DNA of 64,000 nucleotides from Amylibacter sp. (GCA_021775355.1 JAJFHZ010000034.1:248001-312000), one strand, 5' to 3'; numbered from the stretch's first letter, positions 17,218 through 26,844 are shown. Program-made: numbers and translations. Notes: generated by a model from the letters alone, not told the origin.

Positions 17218-18150
17218 ATGACGACACCTGCGACACCCAGAAAAACAACTGTCGGCAATGCTGCTGCCAAGGCAGCAGAAGATATGGAATTTCCGAAAGT
17301 TACAACCGATGCTGTTGCAAGTGCATTTGAGCCCGAAAAAAAATCCCCCCATGAAAAGATGGGCAAAAAGGAATATGAGGCCCGCAAGCGTGCGTTGCAA
17401 TCAGAGCTGTTGAAGGTGCAACTTTGGGCGCAGGATATTGGACAAAAGTTCGTGCTGTTGTTTGAAGGACGTGATGCGGCTGGCAAGGGTGGTACGATCA
17501 AGCGGTTTATGGAACATTTAAACCCGCGTTCCGCGCGTGTCGTGGCCTTGCCGAAACCGGGTGAACGCCAGATCGGGCAGTGGTTTTTTCAGCGCTACAT
17601 CGAGCATCTGCCGACATCGGGCGAAATGGTTTTATATGACCGCAGTTGGTATAATCGTGCGGGTGTCGAGCGGGTAATGGGGTTTTGTTCGCCCAATGAA
17701 TATCTGGAATTTATGCGCCAGACCCCTGATTTTGAACGTATGTTGGTGCGTTCGGGTATTCATTTGTCGAAATACTGGTTCTCGGTCAGTCAGGAAGAAC
17801 AAAAACGCCGGTTTGCATCGCGTAGCGAAGATCCGTTGAAGCGCTGGAAATTGTCACCGATCGACAAAGCCAGTTTGGACAAGTGGGATGATTACACCGA
17901 AGCCAAGGAAGCGATGTTTTTCTATACCGATACTGCGGATGCACCTTGGACGATTGTGAAGTCGGATGACAAGAAACGTGCCCGGATCAATTGCATGCTG
18001 CATTTTTTAAACGAGTTGGATTACCCTGACAAAGACACCAGTATTGTCACGGCCCCAGATCCGCTGATCGTGGGGCATGCGCAGCAGGTTATCCATAAAG
18101 CGGACCACATTTTGGGGTCGTCGTTGCATCCCGAGCATCGTCGGGGGTAG
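17218..18150 (+). CDS. ppk2: Polyphosphate kinase 2
   Basis: Protein of 310 residues of the single-domain PPK2 family, which transfers phosphate between polyphosphate and nucleoside diphosphates. Walker A is GRDAAGKGG (84-92), followed by HLNPRSARVVALPKP, the conserved QWFFQRYIEHLP and the Walker B region LYDRSWYNRAGVERVMGFC. The start ATG follows GGAGA at 17206-17210; a longer frame from 17179 lacks that. The N-terminal 45 residues are a flexible tail. The FnrL-type box upstream suggests regulation by low oxygen. Class (GDP/ADP preference) cannot be read from sequence. Confidence 0.93.
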   Translation: MTTPATPRKTTVGNAAAKAAEDMEFPKVTTDAVASAFEPEKKSPHEKMGKKEYEARKRALQSELLKVQLWAQDIGQKFVLLFEGRDAAGKGGTIKRFMEHLNPRSARVVALPKPGERQIGQWFFQRYIEHLPTSGEMVLYDRSWYNRAGVERVMGFCSPNEYLEFMRQTPDFERMLVRSGIHLSKYWFSVSQEEQKRRFASRSEDPLKRWKLSPIDKASLDKWDDYTEAKEAMFFYTDTADAPWTIVKSDDKKRARINCMLHFLNELDYPDKDTSIVTAPDPLIVGHAQQVIHKADHILGSSLHPEHRRG

Positions 18151-18176
18151 TACATAGATCTGGGGCAAGCGGGATT

Positions 18177-19394
18177 TTAGGCCAAAACGGTTTTGACCTC
18201 AATCTCATGTTCAAAGGTGCGGTGAACCGGGCATTTATCTGCTATTTCCAGTAAGCGCTGCTTTTGGGTATTATCAAGCGGGCCTGATAAATGGATTTCA
18301 CGGATGAACTCATCCACTTTCCCTTCTGTGGCCTGACAGGTTTCGCAATCTTGCGCATGGACTTTGTTATGGGTCACATCTACATGGATTTTTTCCAACG
18401 GCCAACTTTTTCGCCGCGCATACATGCGGATGGTCATCGAAGTACATGCGGCAAGGCCAGCGGATAAAAACTGGTAAGGTGTCATACCTTTGTTGGTGCC
18501 GCCATATGTAGTGGGCTCATCCGCCAGTGTATGGTGCAGGGGGCCTGCGGTAATGTCTTGCAGGAAGCCGTCAGGGTCGGCTTCTGTTGATCGCACAATA
18601 CCTTCGGGGGCCCCAATTGGGGCTGCAGACTGGCGGATGCCAAGGTAACGCGCGGACCATGCCGCGATCACTTCAGCGGCGTATTCCGCATCTTCTTTAT
18701 CGGTAATCAAGTGGTCTGTATTGTCCAGTGTGACAAAACTTTTTGGGTGTTTGGCCGCGGTGAAGATTTGTGCGGCATTTTCAATGCCGACGGTTTGATC
18801 TGTAGGGGAATGCAGTACAAGTAAAGCGCGTTTCAGGCCGGCAATCGCAGGGATCAGGTTGGTTTCCGATACGTCCGATAGAAAATCCTGCGTGATGGTA
18901 AAGGGCCGTCCGGCAAGTTCAACTGTGGCCGCGCCGTTTTTTTCGATCTCAGCTAGAGAACTGCCGAAATTATGGACGACATGGCCGGGATCGGCGGGGG
19001 CGCCAATGGTGACAACCGCTTTGACAGATGGAATTTTACCAGCGGCTTTTAGCACTGCCGCCCCACCTAATGAGTGACCGATTAAAAGGGCAGGTGGGCT
19101 TTCGTGTTTTGTTAAATATGCAGCTGCATTAACCAGATCGTCGATATTACTGGTGAAATTGGTGTTTTCAAACTCGCCCTTGGAGTGGCCCAGACCAGTG
19201 AAATCAAACCGCAATACCGCGATGCCCATAGAGGCCAATCGTTGCGCAATTCGTCGTGCGGCGGGGATGTCTTTGGAACAGGTGAAGCAATGGGCGAAAA
19301 TCGCTGTAGCCCGTAATTGCCCGCTGGGCATATCAAGGCGCGCAGCCAATGGGGTGCCTGCGTGACCTGTAAATGTAATTTTTCCATGCGACAT
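18177..19394 (-). CDS. Bifunctional alpha/beta-hydrolase / OsmC-family fusion protein
   Basis: Protein of 405 residues made of two domains. Residues 1-255 are an alpha/beta hydrolase with the nucleophile elbow GHSLGG, an acidic residue in HSPTDQ and DNTDHL near the end. Residues 265-405 are an OsmC/Ohr-like domain with the first redox cysteine in AGLAACTSMTIRMYA and the second in DKCPVHRTFEHEI. This fusion is a known family in proteobacteria; the OsmC half reduces organic hydroperoxides, and the hydrolase half may release acyl groups from peroxidised lipids. It stands 99 bases downstream of dddP on the same strand and could be cotranscribed. Confidence 0.9.
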   Translation of the reverse strand: MSHGKITFTGHAGTPLAARLDMPSGQLRATAIFAHCFTCSKDIPAARRIAQRLASMGIAVLRFDFTGLGHSKGEFENTNFTSNIDDLVNAAAYLTKHESPPALLIGHSLGGAAVLKAAGKIPSVKAVVTIGAPADPGHVVHNFGSSLAEIEKNGAATVELAGRPFTITQDFLSDVSETNLIPAIAGLKRALLVLHSPTDQTVGIENAAQIFTAAKHPKSFVTLDNTDHLITDKEDAEYAAEVIAAWSARYLGIRQSAAPIGAPEGIVRSTEADPDGFLQDITAGPLHHTLADEPTTYGGTNKGMTPYQFLSAGLAACTSMTIRMYARRKSWPLEKIHVDVTHNKVHAQDCETCQATEGKVDEFIREIHLSGPLDNTQKQRLLEIADKCPVHRTFEHEIEVKTVLA

Positions 19395-19493
19395 TTTCTG
19401 TGGTTCCTTTTACTTGGCGTAAAACTAGCCGTACCTTGCGCGATGGCAAGGCGTGCTTGGGAAATTTCACAGGCATGTGACATATTGAAAGGT

Positions 19494-20822
19494 TTATATC
19501 TCACCCATCAGATGTGGGCAGAACGGGTATTTGGTCAGGTTTTCATAGCCGTCTTCGGTGACCAGTACTTGGTCTTCCAGCTTAATGGAAAAATCACCGC
19601 CTTCGGGGCTGACCAAGGCTTCGGCGCAAAGTACCATGCCGGGTTCAAGTTCATAATCAAATGCGCCTTCAACGTAGCCTTCTTTATAGGCCACGAGTGG
19701 CCATTCATCACACAGGCCAACGCCGTGGAAACGGCAGCCATATTGACCTTTGATATACTGGTCGTCTAGTTGGTGGCCCTTGAAGGTCAGATCACGCAAA
19801 GACATACCCGGTTTCATCATATCCATATTGGTCATGATATGTTCATGGGCGTGGCGCATGGCATAAATCATATCGTCACGGGGTTTGTCTGTGCCTATCC
19901 ACCATGTACGGCTGATGTCGACGCAGATGCCATAGCAACCGATCAGGTCGGTGTCAAAGGCGACAATCTCGTTGTTTTGCAATTGACGTGGGCCGCATTC
20001 CATAAACCATGGATTGGTGCGGGGGCCGGTTGTCAACAGGCGGGTTTCGATCCATTCGCCGCCACGTTTGATATTGGCTTTATGCAGCTCGGCCCAGATG
20101 GCGTCTTCGGACATGCCGGGTTTTGTTGCTTCGAACATTTCCAAAATGGAGGCTTCACAGGCGTGTGAGGCGCAGCGCATCGCTAAAATTTCATCTGGGC
20201 CTTTGATTGAACGGGATTTTTCGGTAACTTCTTCCCCTTCCATTATTTCAAAACCTTGTGCCTCCAGCGCACGAATGCCATTGAGCATTGCTTTGTCGAC
20301 AGCCAAACGGTTATTGCCGCCACCATGCTGATTAATCAGATCACGGACTTCCTTTGAAAATACATCTGCAGCCACATCAGCCTTATCACCACGGTCAAAG
20401 TAAAACAGATCAGCGCCAGAGCGTTGTTCACGTACCAAAGGGTTAAAATCGGTCAGGAAGGGGGAGTTTTTATAATCCCAGATCACCATATAACCGTCGG
20501 CGCACAAAAGTACGGCGCGAAACGGGTTGTGGGTATTCCATAGTTGCATGTTGGTGCTGTCAGTGGCGTATCGGATATTCAGTGGATCAAACATCAACAG
20601 GCCGCCGTAATCACGGTCAACGATATGTTGGGTCAGACGTTTCCAGCGATAATCACGCATCGCTTCCAGATTGGGCGCGGTTAACCCTGCGGCTTCCCAT
20701 TCGCGCAGGGCCAACAGGGTTGGGCCGATTTCAATGCGGTCGCCATCATTCGGACTGCCATCCGCCAGTGTTTCGCCGCGTGTGGGGTCGATTTTACGAG
20801 TGTCTGCATAATGCTGTGTCAT
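19494..20822 (-). CDS. dddP: DMSP lyase DddP (M24 peptidase fold)
   Basis: Protein of 442 residues that cleaves dimethylsulfoniopropionate to dimethyl sulfide and acrylate. The whole chain follows DddP of Roseovarius and Ruegeria as I recall it (MLFDPLNIRYATDSTN-like and NPFRAVLLCADGYMVIWDYK segments). The six metal ligands of the structurally studied DddP (D295, D297, D307, H371, E406, E421) appear at D290, D292, D302, H366, E401 and E416, a constant offset of five. The catalytic Tyr and Asp appear as Y361 and D372. GGAGA lies just before the ATG at 20822. Prolidase-like M24 peptidases share the fold but not this residue pattern. Confidence 0.95.
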   Translation of the reverse strand: MTQHYADTRKIDPTRGETLADGSPNDGDRIEIGPTLLALREWEAAGLTAPNLEAMRDYRWKRLTQHIVDRDYGGLLMFDPLNIRYATDSTNMQLWNTHNPFRAVLLCADGYMVIWDYKNSPFLTDFNPLVREQRSGADLFYFDRGDKADVAADVFSKEVRDLINQHGGGNNRLAVDKAMLNGIRALEAQGFEIMEGEEVTEKSRSIKGPDEILAMRCASHACEASILEMFEATKPGMSEDAIWAELHKANIKRGGEWIETRLLTTGPRTNPWFMECGPRQLQNNEIVAFDTDLIGCYGICVDISRTWWIGTDKPRDDMIYAMRHAHEHIMTNMDMMKPGMSLRDLTFKGHQLDDQYIKGQYGCRFHGVGLCDEWPLVAYKEGYVEGAFDYELEPGMVLCAEALVSPEGGDFSIKLEDQVLVTEDGYENLTKYPFCPHLMGEI

Positions 20823-20929
20823 GATTTCTCCAATAATCATCAGTAAATGCATGAAACGGCTTTACGACATGCTTATTTGCGGCTTTCTTGACAATAAATA
20901 TGTCGCAAATGAAAGGTGGCCAATGGATC

Positions 20930-21703
20930 ATGAATTTTTTTGAGATTACCCAAAATGATTTACCGGTTAAACCATGGCGTGCCGAAGCATTACGCCGTTT
21001 GCCGGGAATACAGCCATTACAGCTGGCGGATTGGGTTTGGGTGGATGATGCTTTCGCGCGCCAAATGGCCTATCGTGAATATTTGTTGGAACACCAGCCC
21101 AAAGACGTTTTGGCGGCATGTTCAGGTGCTAACGACGCTGTAGAGGAATTGTTGGAAACATTGCTGGCGCATTTACCATCTGTTGCAGGGTACGATGTTC
21201 ATAAGGACGGTGTGCAGCGGCCAGACGGTAAGTATGTGCCGACAGGTCGTTGGGGGGCGATGGAAACCATCGGGCGGTTGGGGCAACAGGACTTTTGCGT
21301 ATTGACAAAAATTGGTGATGAGCATGTTTTGCAGGCCGCTGTGTTGTGTTTTCCGGCCAGTTGGTGCCTGAGCCAGAAAATAGGTAAACCGCTGGGGGCT
21401 ATTCATATCCCGGTTGAAAGCTATGACACGGTGCAGGCCAGAAAGGTACAAAAGATGTTTGATCTAATGCGCCCAGAACAACCGTTATGGCGGGCAAACT
21501 GTCTGGTATATTCTGATCCGAATTTATTTCAGCCCAGACGCGAAGAAAACAAGCGCAGTCTACAAGGCGATCAACGTTGGGTTAGGGTGGAACGGCAAAC
21601 GTTGCGAAAGCTGCCTAAAACCGGAGCTGTTGTTTTCGGTATTCACACATCTCAGGTGCGGATGAGTACGTTATCGAAGGAAGATGTTTCAGCCTTTGGT
21701 TAG
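20930..21703 (+). CDS. DUF3445 / heme-dependent oxidative N-demethylase-like protein
   Basis: Protein of 257 residues of the DUF3445 family. Recognisable parts are the N-terminal WRAEALRRLPGIQPLQLADW, the VPTGRWGAMETIGRLGQQDF core, AVLCFPASWCLSQKIGKPL and the C-terminal GAVVFGIHTSQVRMSTL. Family members include the heme-dependent oxidative N-demethylase subunit of dimethylamine monooxygenase. Stand-alone copies like this are common in roseobacters and their substrate is not known. Several in-frame ATGs exist; the one at 20930 gives the usual family start and has GGTGG about 10 bases upstream. It is divergent from dddP across 107 bp. Confidence 0.82.
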   Translation: MNFFEITQNDLPVKPWRAEALRRLPGIQPLQLADWVWVDDAFARQMAYREYLLEHQPKDVLAACSGANDAVEELLETLLAHLPSVAGYDVHKDGVQRPDGKYVPTGRWGAMETIGRLGQQDFCVLTKIGDEHVLQAAVLCFPASWCLSQKIGKPLGAIHIPVESYDTVQARKVQKMFDLMRPEQPLWRANCLVYSDPNLFQPRREENKRSLQGDQRWVRVERQTLRKLPKTGAVVFGIHTSQVRMSTLSKEDVSAFG

Positions 21704-22129
21704 TTTTACAACGACCATTCTGTAGATCAAGTATAGCAGGATTGGCATGCCAAGTTCTACTGCTAGAAGAACATAGAACAACTGATGTGGTTCCCCTTGG
21801 ATGTAATAGGATAGCACCCGCCCAATACCCGTTGCAAAAAATATCGCTAACAGATGTGGGACGTAATAAAGATGTGTGCGCAAATGTTTTGCAGCCAGCA
21901 TAACCAGCACGCCGTAGCTGATTAAGAAAGGTGAAAGTGTGCGGATTTCACCATCTACATTGGGTGTTGCCATATCCGTGATGGGGACCGGGTTGGTTAA
22001 AAGAGGTTTTGAAAGCTCTAACAGCATTCCTAAGGTAACGCTTGGCCCCAGTATAAAAAACGATAAACCGATGCCGATGATGAGAATACTTGAAATGAAG
22101 AGTAAAATTCGAAGTAGATGAAACGCCAT
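21689..22129 (-). CDS. DUF4345-type small membrane protein
   Basis: Protein of 146 residues with four predicted membrane helices: residues 5-35, 70-90, 95-112 and 118-140. GIGLSFFILGPS near the N terminus and GRVLSYYIQGEPHQL before the last helix match the DUF4345 pattern. Function is unknown. It is convergent with the DUF3445 gene, and the ends overlap by 15 bases. Confidence 0.75.
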   Translation of the reverse strand: MAFHLLRILLFISSILIIGIGLSFFILGPSVTLGMLLELSKPLLTNPVPITDMATPNVDGEIRTLSPFLISYGVLVMLAAKHLRTHLYYVPHLLAIFFATGIGRVLSYYIQGEPHQLFYVLLAVELGMPILLYLIYRMVVVKLTKG

Positions 22130-22219
22130 TTTTCAACCCCTGATATAGCCTGTTCGGGCATTGCACGTAGTTTGACGCTTTCACATGCAGCTGTCTAGAT
22201 AAAAAGGATGTAACGGGTT

Positions 22220-23269
22220 TCAGCGGTAGGTTTCGATCCCTTTTGCCTTACCTTCAGGGCGCGCAATCGCCTTTATCATCGCGTCCATTGTCACCGATCC
22301 GACGGTCTTGCCGTTTTCAACCACGGTGGCAGACTTGGATTTTGCTTTGGATAGTTCTTGCATTGCGACATCAATGACCATGGCTTTATCTAATTTAGGA
22401 CCTGTGGTGGATGAGGTTTTTTTATCCATGATCGAGGCCAGTTCCAGCACACGTGCGCGGTTGATGTCCTGAATGAAGTCGGTCACATAATCATCCGCAG
22501 GTTTTAGAATGATATTTTGTGCTGATCCTTTTTGAACCATAGCCCCATCGCGCAAGATGGCGATATTGTCACCTATACGCAAAGCTTCGTCCAGATCGTG
22601 GGTGATAAAGATAATAGTTTTGTGCAGCTCTTCCTGTAAATCCAGCAGCACGTTTTGCATATCGGTACGTATCAGTGGATCAAGGGCGGAAAAAGCTTCA
22701 TCCATCAGTAGAATTTCCGCGTCTGTGGCCAATGCACGGGCCAGCCCCACACGTTGTTGCATGCCGCCTGACAGTTGTTCGGGCATGTGATCTTCAAAAC
22801 CTTTCAGCCCGACACGGTCGATCCAACGTTGTGCGCGTTTACGTGCTTCGGCATCATCTATCCCTTGGATATTCAAACCATAAAGTACATTGCTGATGAT
22901 TGAACGGTGCGGCAACAAAGCAAATTTTTGAAACACCATAGAGGCTTTGAACCTGCGAAAATCGCGCAACGCATCCTCAGACATGGTTAAAACGTCTTCT
23001 CCGTCCACAATCATTTCACCCGCAGTTGGTTCTATCAGACGATTGATGTGGCGGATCAGTGTGGATTTACCCGAGCCGGACAGGCCCATAATTACCTGAA
23101 TACCACGTGCGGGAATATCCAGATTGATGTTGTTCAATCCTATAACATGGCCATGCTTTGCCAATAGATCCGGTTTGGACATGCCTGACTGAACATGGGA
23201 AACCATTTCGTCCGGAGTGTTGCCAAAAATTTTGTACAGGTTTCTGATTTGCACTTTTGGTTCAGACAT
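22220..23269 (-). CDS. proV: Glycine betaine/proline-type ABC transporter ATP-binding protein (ProV-like), without its permease
   Basis: Protein of 349 residues. The QVSGM-like N-terminal region (VSHVQSGMSKPDLLAKHGHV), Walker A GLSGSGKST (62-70), signature LSGGMQQRVGLARALA and Walker B ILLMDEAFSALDP are those of the ProV/OpuAA family. The C-terminal CBS-like region is shortened. The start at 23269 follows AAGGAACACACA. The frame overlaps the end of the kinase gene by 8 bases, so the two are translationally linked. No permease or binding protein gene follows; the next gene is DUF4345. The substrate could be glycine betaine, proline betaine or DMSP, but sequence cannot decide. Confidence 0.88.
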   Translation of the reverse strand: MSEPKVQIRNLYKIFGNTPDEMVSHVQSGMSKPDLLAKHGHVIGLNNINLDIPARGIQVIMGLSGSGKSTLIRHINRLIEPTAGEMIVDGEDVLTMSEDALRDFRRFKASMVFQKFALLPHRSIISNVLYGLNIQGIDDAEARKRAQRWIDRVGLKGFEDHMPEQLSGGMQQRVGLARALATDAEILLMDEAFSALDPLIRTDMQNVLLDLQEELHKTIIFITHDLDEALRIGDNIAILRDGAMVQKGSAQNIILKPADDYVTDFIQDINRARVLELASIMDKKTSSTTGPKLDKAMVIDVAMQELSKAKSKSATVVENGKTVGSVTMDAMIKAIARPEGKAKGIETYR

Positions 23270-25025
23270 TGTGTGTTCCTTCATATTCATGTTCGCCTTT
23301 AACAATACGTGTCAGTGTAGAGATGAACATTTGTTGGTCAATGGGTTTGGATATGATTGCAGTGAAACCGGCATCATGTTCGGCTTTGTCGATCTTTTCG
23401 GGTTGTGCCGTTAAAGCAATAACGGGAATATGCGCATTCGCATTTTTCAAACCCCGTATGTTTTTCAACAGATGATTTCCGTTGCAATCGGGTAGTTGTA
23501 GGTCGCATAAAACAGCATCGAATTCGGCACCGTTTAGTAAGTCAATCGCTTCGCGCCCGGTTTGCGCTTCGGTAATTATAACGTCTTGTTCTTTTAGCAA
23601 GAGGCGAACCAACATTAGGTTTGTTTGTGTGTCTTCTATATGTAGAATGTGTAGATTGGCCAGCGGAGATGTAATGACGGGCGGTTTTGATTTTTGTGTT
23701 TCAAGATCAAAATCCAGTTGAAATTTACTACCGTTAGGGGATGTTTCCACAAGGGTTATCGTCCCGTTCATGGCTTTTGCAATTGATCGCACCAACCAAA
23801 GTCCCAAACCGGTACCGCTTTGTAGTAAAGACTGGTTTTCGCCCCGAACAAATTTTTCAAATATAATATCGGTTTGATCTTCCGGTATCCCGATGCCCGT
23901 ATCGGTTACGGATATGGATAATCGTCGATTTTGTTCATTTTCGTAGCTGGCCCGAACTGTGATACTGCCTGTTTTTGTAAACCGTACTGCGTTTGACAAC
24001 AGATTGGAAACGCATTGCCCCAAACGAACTTCGTCCACATGCAGACGGGTTGGAATGTTATTGTCTATTTCCAAGTGTAAAGTGATACCTTTTTCGGCGG
24101 CGGGGGGATCAAAAATTCTAATTGTGCGATCCAGTAAAGCACGGATATCGGTATTGACTGTGTTTAGGTGAAACTGATCTTGCCCCAAGGTTTCGCTGTC
24201 CAGAATATTGCTCAGTAAAAAGTGCAAATTCTTCCCTGCACCTTCTATTCGTTCCATATAATTCAGTTGCTCTTTCGATAGATTGGTGCGTTTGATAATT
24301 TGAGAAAACCCCAAGATACCATTTAGAGGTGTCCGCAGTTCGTGACCAATCGACGAGATCAGGTCACTTTTTTGTTGTGTAAGTTTTTCTGCATATTTGC
24401 GAGCGTCGTCGGTTTTTTGTGACTGCTTACGACTGTCGAGATGAATTTTGTGAAAGAACCTATAGCTGTCAGTCAGAAAAAATATGATCAGTATTGAGCA
24501 TAAAAACTGGGCCCATAACGAAGGGTCAGTTTTGGGATATGTAATAATCACGTCCCGTGCCGAGATAAACAGGAAGGCCATATTGTAAAGTGCAAGATGA
24601 CCATACATCAAAACTGCATTATGAAACGTGCTTGTGGCAGTATAGATCGATGTACATAAAAGTATAATATAAGGAATGAAATGCGAAATTTGACCTTCAT
24701 GCACAGAGAGCGTGATGACCAGTGCGACTAAGCACAGTGACTCGGCCCATGCTGTGATAAAGAAGTACGATTTTACTTTGGCGTTAATGGGCATGTTTTC
24801 CGGGTGCGTACGGATAATATTCTTTTCGGCCCGGTTGTTTAAGATATCACTTCCTATCATCAGAAAGTACCATACCAATATGGTCCAGATTGGATAAATC
24901 AACATCAGAACCATGCACAGGGCTGTTATTATGCCCACGCGGATTTTTATACGTTTGAGACCCGCATGACTGGACTCAATAAGCTCTTTTGTTTCTATGT
25001 CACTAAGGGGTTTAATGCGTTGCAT
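23262..25025 (-). CDS. Membrane-bound hybrid histidine kinase with receiver domain
   Basis: Protein of 587 residues. About five or six membrane helices occupy residues 28-187 and form a MASE-like sensor without a large periplasmic loop. A short linker precedes the HisKA domain with phosphorylated His228 in SSIGHELRTPLNG. The ATPase domain has N-box NLLSNAVRF (341-349), G1 DTGIGIPED (375-383) and G2 GTGLGLWLV (404-412). The receiver domain (458-580) has acidic pocket HIEDTQ, phospho-acceptor Asp508 in LCDLQLPD and Lys560. No output domain or response-regulator gene is adjacent, so phosphate probably goes to a distant Hpt protein. It shares its 3' end with proV. Confidence 0.92.
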   Translation of the reverse strand: MQRIKPLSDIETKELIESSHAGLKRIKIRVGIITALCMVLMLIYPIWTILVWYFLMIGSDILNNRAEKNIIRTHPENMPINAKVKSYFFITAWAESLCLVALVITLSVHEGQISHFIPYIILLCTSIYTATSTFHNAVLMYGHLALYNMAFLFISARDVIITYPKTDPSLWAQFLCSILIIFFLTDSYRFFHKIHLDSRKQSQKTDDARKYAEKLTQQKSDLISSIGHELRTPLNGILGFSQIIKRTNLSKEQLNYMERIEGAGKNLHFLLSNILDSETLGQDQFHLNTVNTDIRALLDRTIRIFDPPAAEKGITLHLEIDNNIPTRLHVDEVRLGQCVSNLLSNAVRFTKTGSITVRASYENEQNRRLSISVTDTGIGIPEDQTDIIFEKFVRGENQSLLQSGTGLGLWLVRSIAKAMNGTITLVETSPNGSKFQLDFDLETQKSKPPVITSPLANLHILHIEDTQTNLMLVRLLLKEQDVIITEAQTGREAIDLLNGAEFDAVLCDLQLPDCNGNHLLKNIRGLKNANAHIPVIALTAQPEKIDKAEHDAGFTAIISKPIDQQMFISTLTRIVKGEHEYEGTHNV

Positions 25026-25159
25026 TTGGGCCTTTTATATTGCAATTGAATTACCCTACTATCGGTTGGGTGTTTCGATCAAGTACAAGAGTTCAAACAT
25101 GCTTTGACGAAAAAGCCAAACAAGGCTTAGAATGTATTATTATAAATGGAGGGTGTGTT

Positions 25160-25555
25160 TTGCGGTTTGATAAATTGATTTTTATTTGTTGGCTGGTTTT
25201 TGCCAATACAGCCTTTGTCCAATCTGCACATGCGGGTTTTTGGGAACAAACAGGGGTGTGTGCAGCTTTTGAAAAAAAGCCGGGTGAAAAGCAAACTCAT
25301 AATATTTCACAAGCAAATTGCGTTTTGATTCAGGGCTCGGGGACCGGTGTTTATGCACAAACCTTCACCTGGGATGATGGCATGGAATTTTCAGTTCATG
25401 CAGAAAACTTCCCTGACACGCCGCATTTGGAATTCAGCAGCCAAGGCACGCCTGCGTTTTACAGTGAACAAGAACTTTACGATTTCAACAGTTGCTATAT
25501 TACCCCGCATGACGGCGCGTTGTTATTTCATTGTTTTCGTGCCGATGAGGATTAG
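25160..25555 (+). CDS. Secreted hypothetical protein
   Basis: Protein of 131 residues. A TTG start at 25160 is chosen because GGAGGG lies at 25148-25153 and because it places a signal peptide (RFDKLIFICWLVFANTAF, cleavage after AHA) at the N terminus. A longer frame from 25040 would bury it. The mature part is about 105 residues with four cysteines (TGVCAAF, ANCVLI, SCYITP, FHCFRAD), probably two disulfides, in the periplasm. No family is recognised. It ends 9 bases before the methyltransferase gene. Confidence 0.6.
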   Translation: MRFDKLIFICWLVFANTAFVQSAHAGFWEQTGVCAAFEKKPGEKQTHNISQANCVLIQGSGTGVYAQTFTWDDGMEFSVHAENFPDTPHLEFSSQGTPAFYSEQELYDFNSCYITPHDGALLFHCFRADED

Positions 25556-25564
25556 GGCAGGGAT

Positions 25565-26773
25565 ATGACCGCGAATATTGAAGAACATTATAACGCTTAC
25601 CCTTATCCTGCACGTGATCCGAACGATGAGCATAAACGGCTGATTACGGGATCGCCATCGAACCCGATGGAAATTGATCACCATGTATTTGGCGGGCTGC
25701 GTGATTGGACTAAACCGTTGCATGTTTTGGTGGCTGGTGGCGGCTCAGGCGACGGCTTGGTACAGATCGCGCAAGTTTTAACAGATGCCAAACGCCCCTA
25801 TGAGATCACCTATATTGACCTGTCGACTTCAACGCGGAAAATTGCAGAAGAACGTGTTGAAATTCGCGGACTTAAGGGTATCAACTTTGTGACGGGAAGC
25901 TTGTTGGATGCGCCTGAGTACGGTGAATTCGATTACATTGATTGCTGCGGTGTGTTGCACCATTTGCCGGAACCGCAGGCCGGGTTTGATGCTTTGGCAA
26001 AAGCTTTGGCGCCCAACGGTGGTTTGGGTTTTATGGTTTACGCGCCATACGGGCGCAGTGGGGTTTATCCTTTGCAGGAAGCATTTGCGCAGTTGAGTGC
26101 GGGCATGTCCCCGCAAGATAGGCTGGCTTTTGGCAAGTCGGTTTTTCAAAGGGTGCCGCAAAATCATGAATTCAAAAGGAACACCCTTGTCGGTGATCAT
26201 ATGGATGGGGACGCGGGGTTTTATGACTTGCTTTTACATAGTCAGGATATTTCCTGTACGGTGAAGGATATTATCGGCTATCTGGAACATGCAGGGCTGG
26301 CATTGCAGAATTTCACCCAGCCCGCGATGTATTTGTTGGATGGGTTAGTGCCGCCTGATTTCAAACAGCCTGACGGCTATTCGTGTGAAGATGAAATGGC
26401 TTTGGCGGAAAAATTGCGCGGTAACATGAAAACCCATGTGGGCTATGCGATGAAGGTGGGGGAAGGGGTTAAGCTTGACCCGACCGATCCTGCGGGCATT
26501 CCGCATTTTATCGGTGAAGACCCGAAAAAGGCGGCTGCGTTTATTCTACAAAAAGGCGGTATGCCTGTGGCAATTAATGGGCAGAAAATAGGGCTGGGTA
26601 TTTCGCCCCAAGCGGCAAAGCTGTTGGGAATGATTGACGGGGTTGCAAACGTTGGGGTGTTACAGAAAAAGTCGGGGCTAGCGGTGGCAGACTTCAATGC
26701 GGCCTGGTCCAAACTGTCGGATTTGCTCTGTGGCTATGGGCTGGTATTGTATTCTGGGTTGAATAAAACGTAA
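25565..26773 (+). CDS. Class I SAM-dependent methyltransferase with C-terminal extension
   Basis: Protein of 402 residues. EEHYNAYPYPARDP opens the chain. The Rossmann SAM-binding motif I is VLVAGGGSGDGLVQIA (about 55-70), motif II acid is in YIDLS, and CCGVLHHLPEP is the motif IV/post-IV segment. Residues 270-402 form an extension with ADFNAAWSKL near the end and no catalytic motif known to me. The opening YPYP motif is seen in TPR-associated methyltransferases of alphaproteobacteria. The substrate is unknown. A shared terminator separates it from glnA. Confidence 0.8.
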   Translation: MTANIEEHYNAYPYPARDPNDEHKRLITGSPSNPMEIDHHVFGGLRDWTKPLHVLVAGGGSGDGLVQIAQVLTDAKRPYEITYIDLSTSTRKIAEERVEIRGLKGINFVTGSLLDAPEYGEFDYIDCCGVLHHLPEPQAGFDALAKALAPNGGLGFMVYAPYGRSGVYPLQEAFAQLSAGMSPQDRLAFGKSVFQRVPQNHEFKRNTLVGDHMDGDAGFYDLLLHSQDISCTVKDIIGYLEHAGLALQNFTQPAMYLLDGLVPPDFKQPDGYSCEDEMALAEKLRGNMKTHVGYAMKVGEGVKLDPTDPAGIPHFIGEDPKKAAAFILQKGGMPVAINGQKIGLGISPQAAKLLGMIDGVANVGVLQKKSGLAVADFNAAWSKLSDLLCGYGLVLYSGLNKT

Positions 26774-26793
26774 GCACTTATCCTGTTGACAAC

Positions 26794-26826
26794 AAAGGCC
26801 CCCGAAACGTTCGAGGGCCTTTTCAA
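26794..26826. terminator. Bidirectional terminator between the methyltransferase gene and glnA
   Basis: AAAGGCCC pairs with GGGCCTTT, with inner CGAA/TTCG pairing around ACG. T-runs flank it on the plus strand and A-runs on the other side, and it lies between convergent genes. Confidence 0.85.
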
Positions 26827-26844
26827 ATTTCAATCTACTAAATC

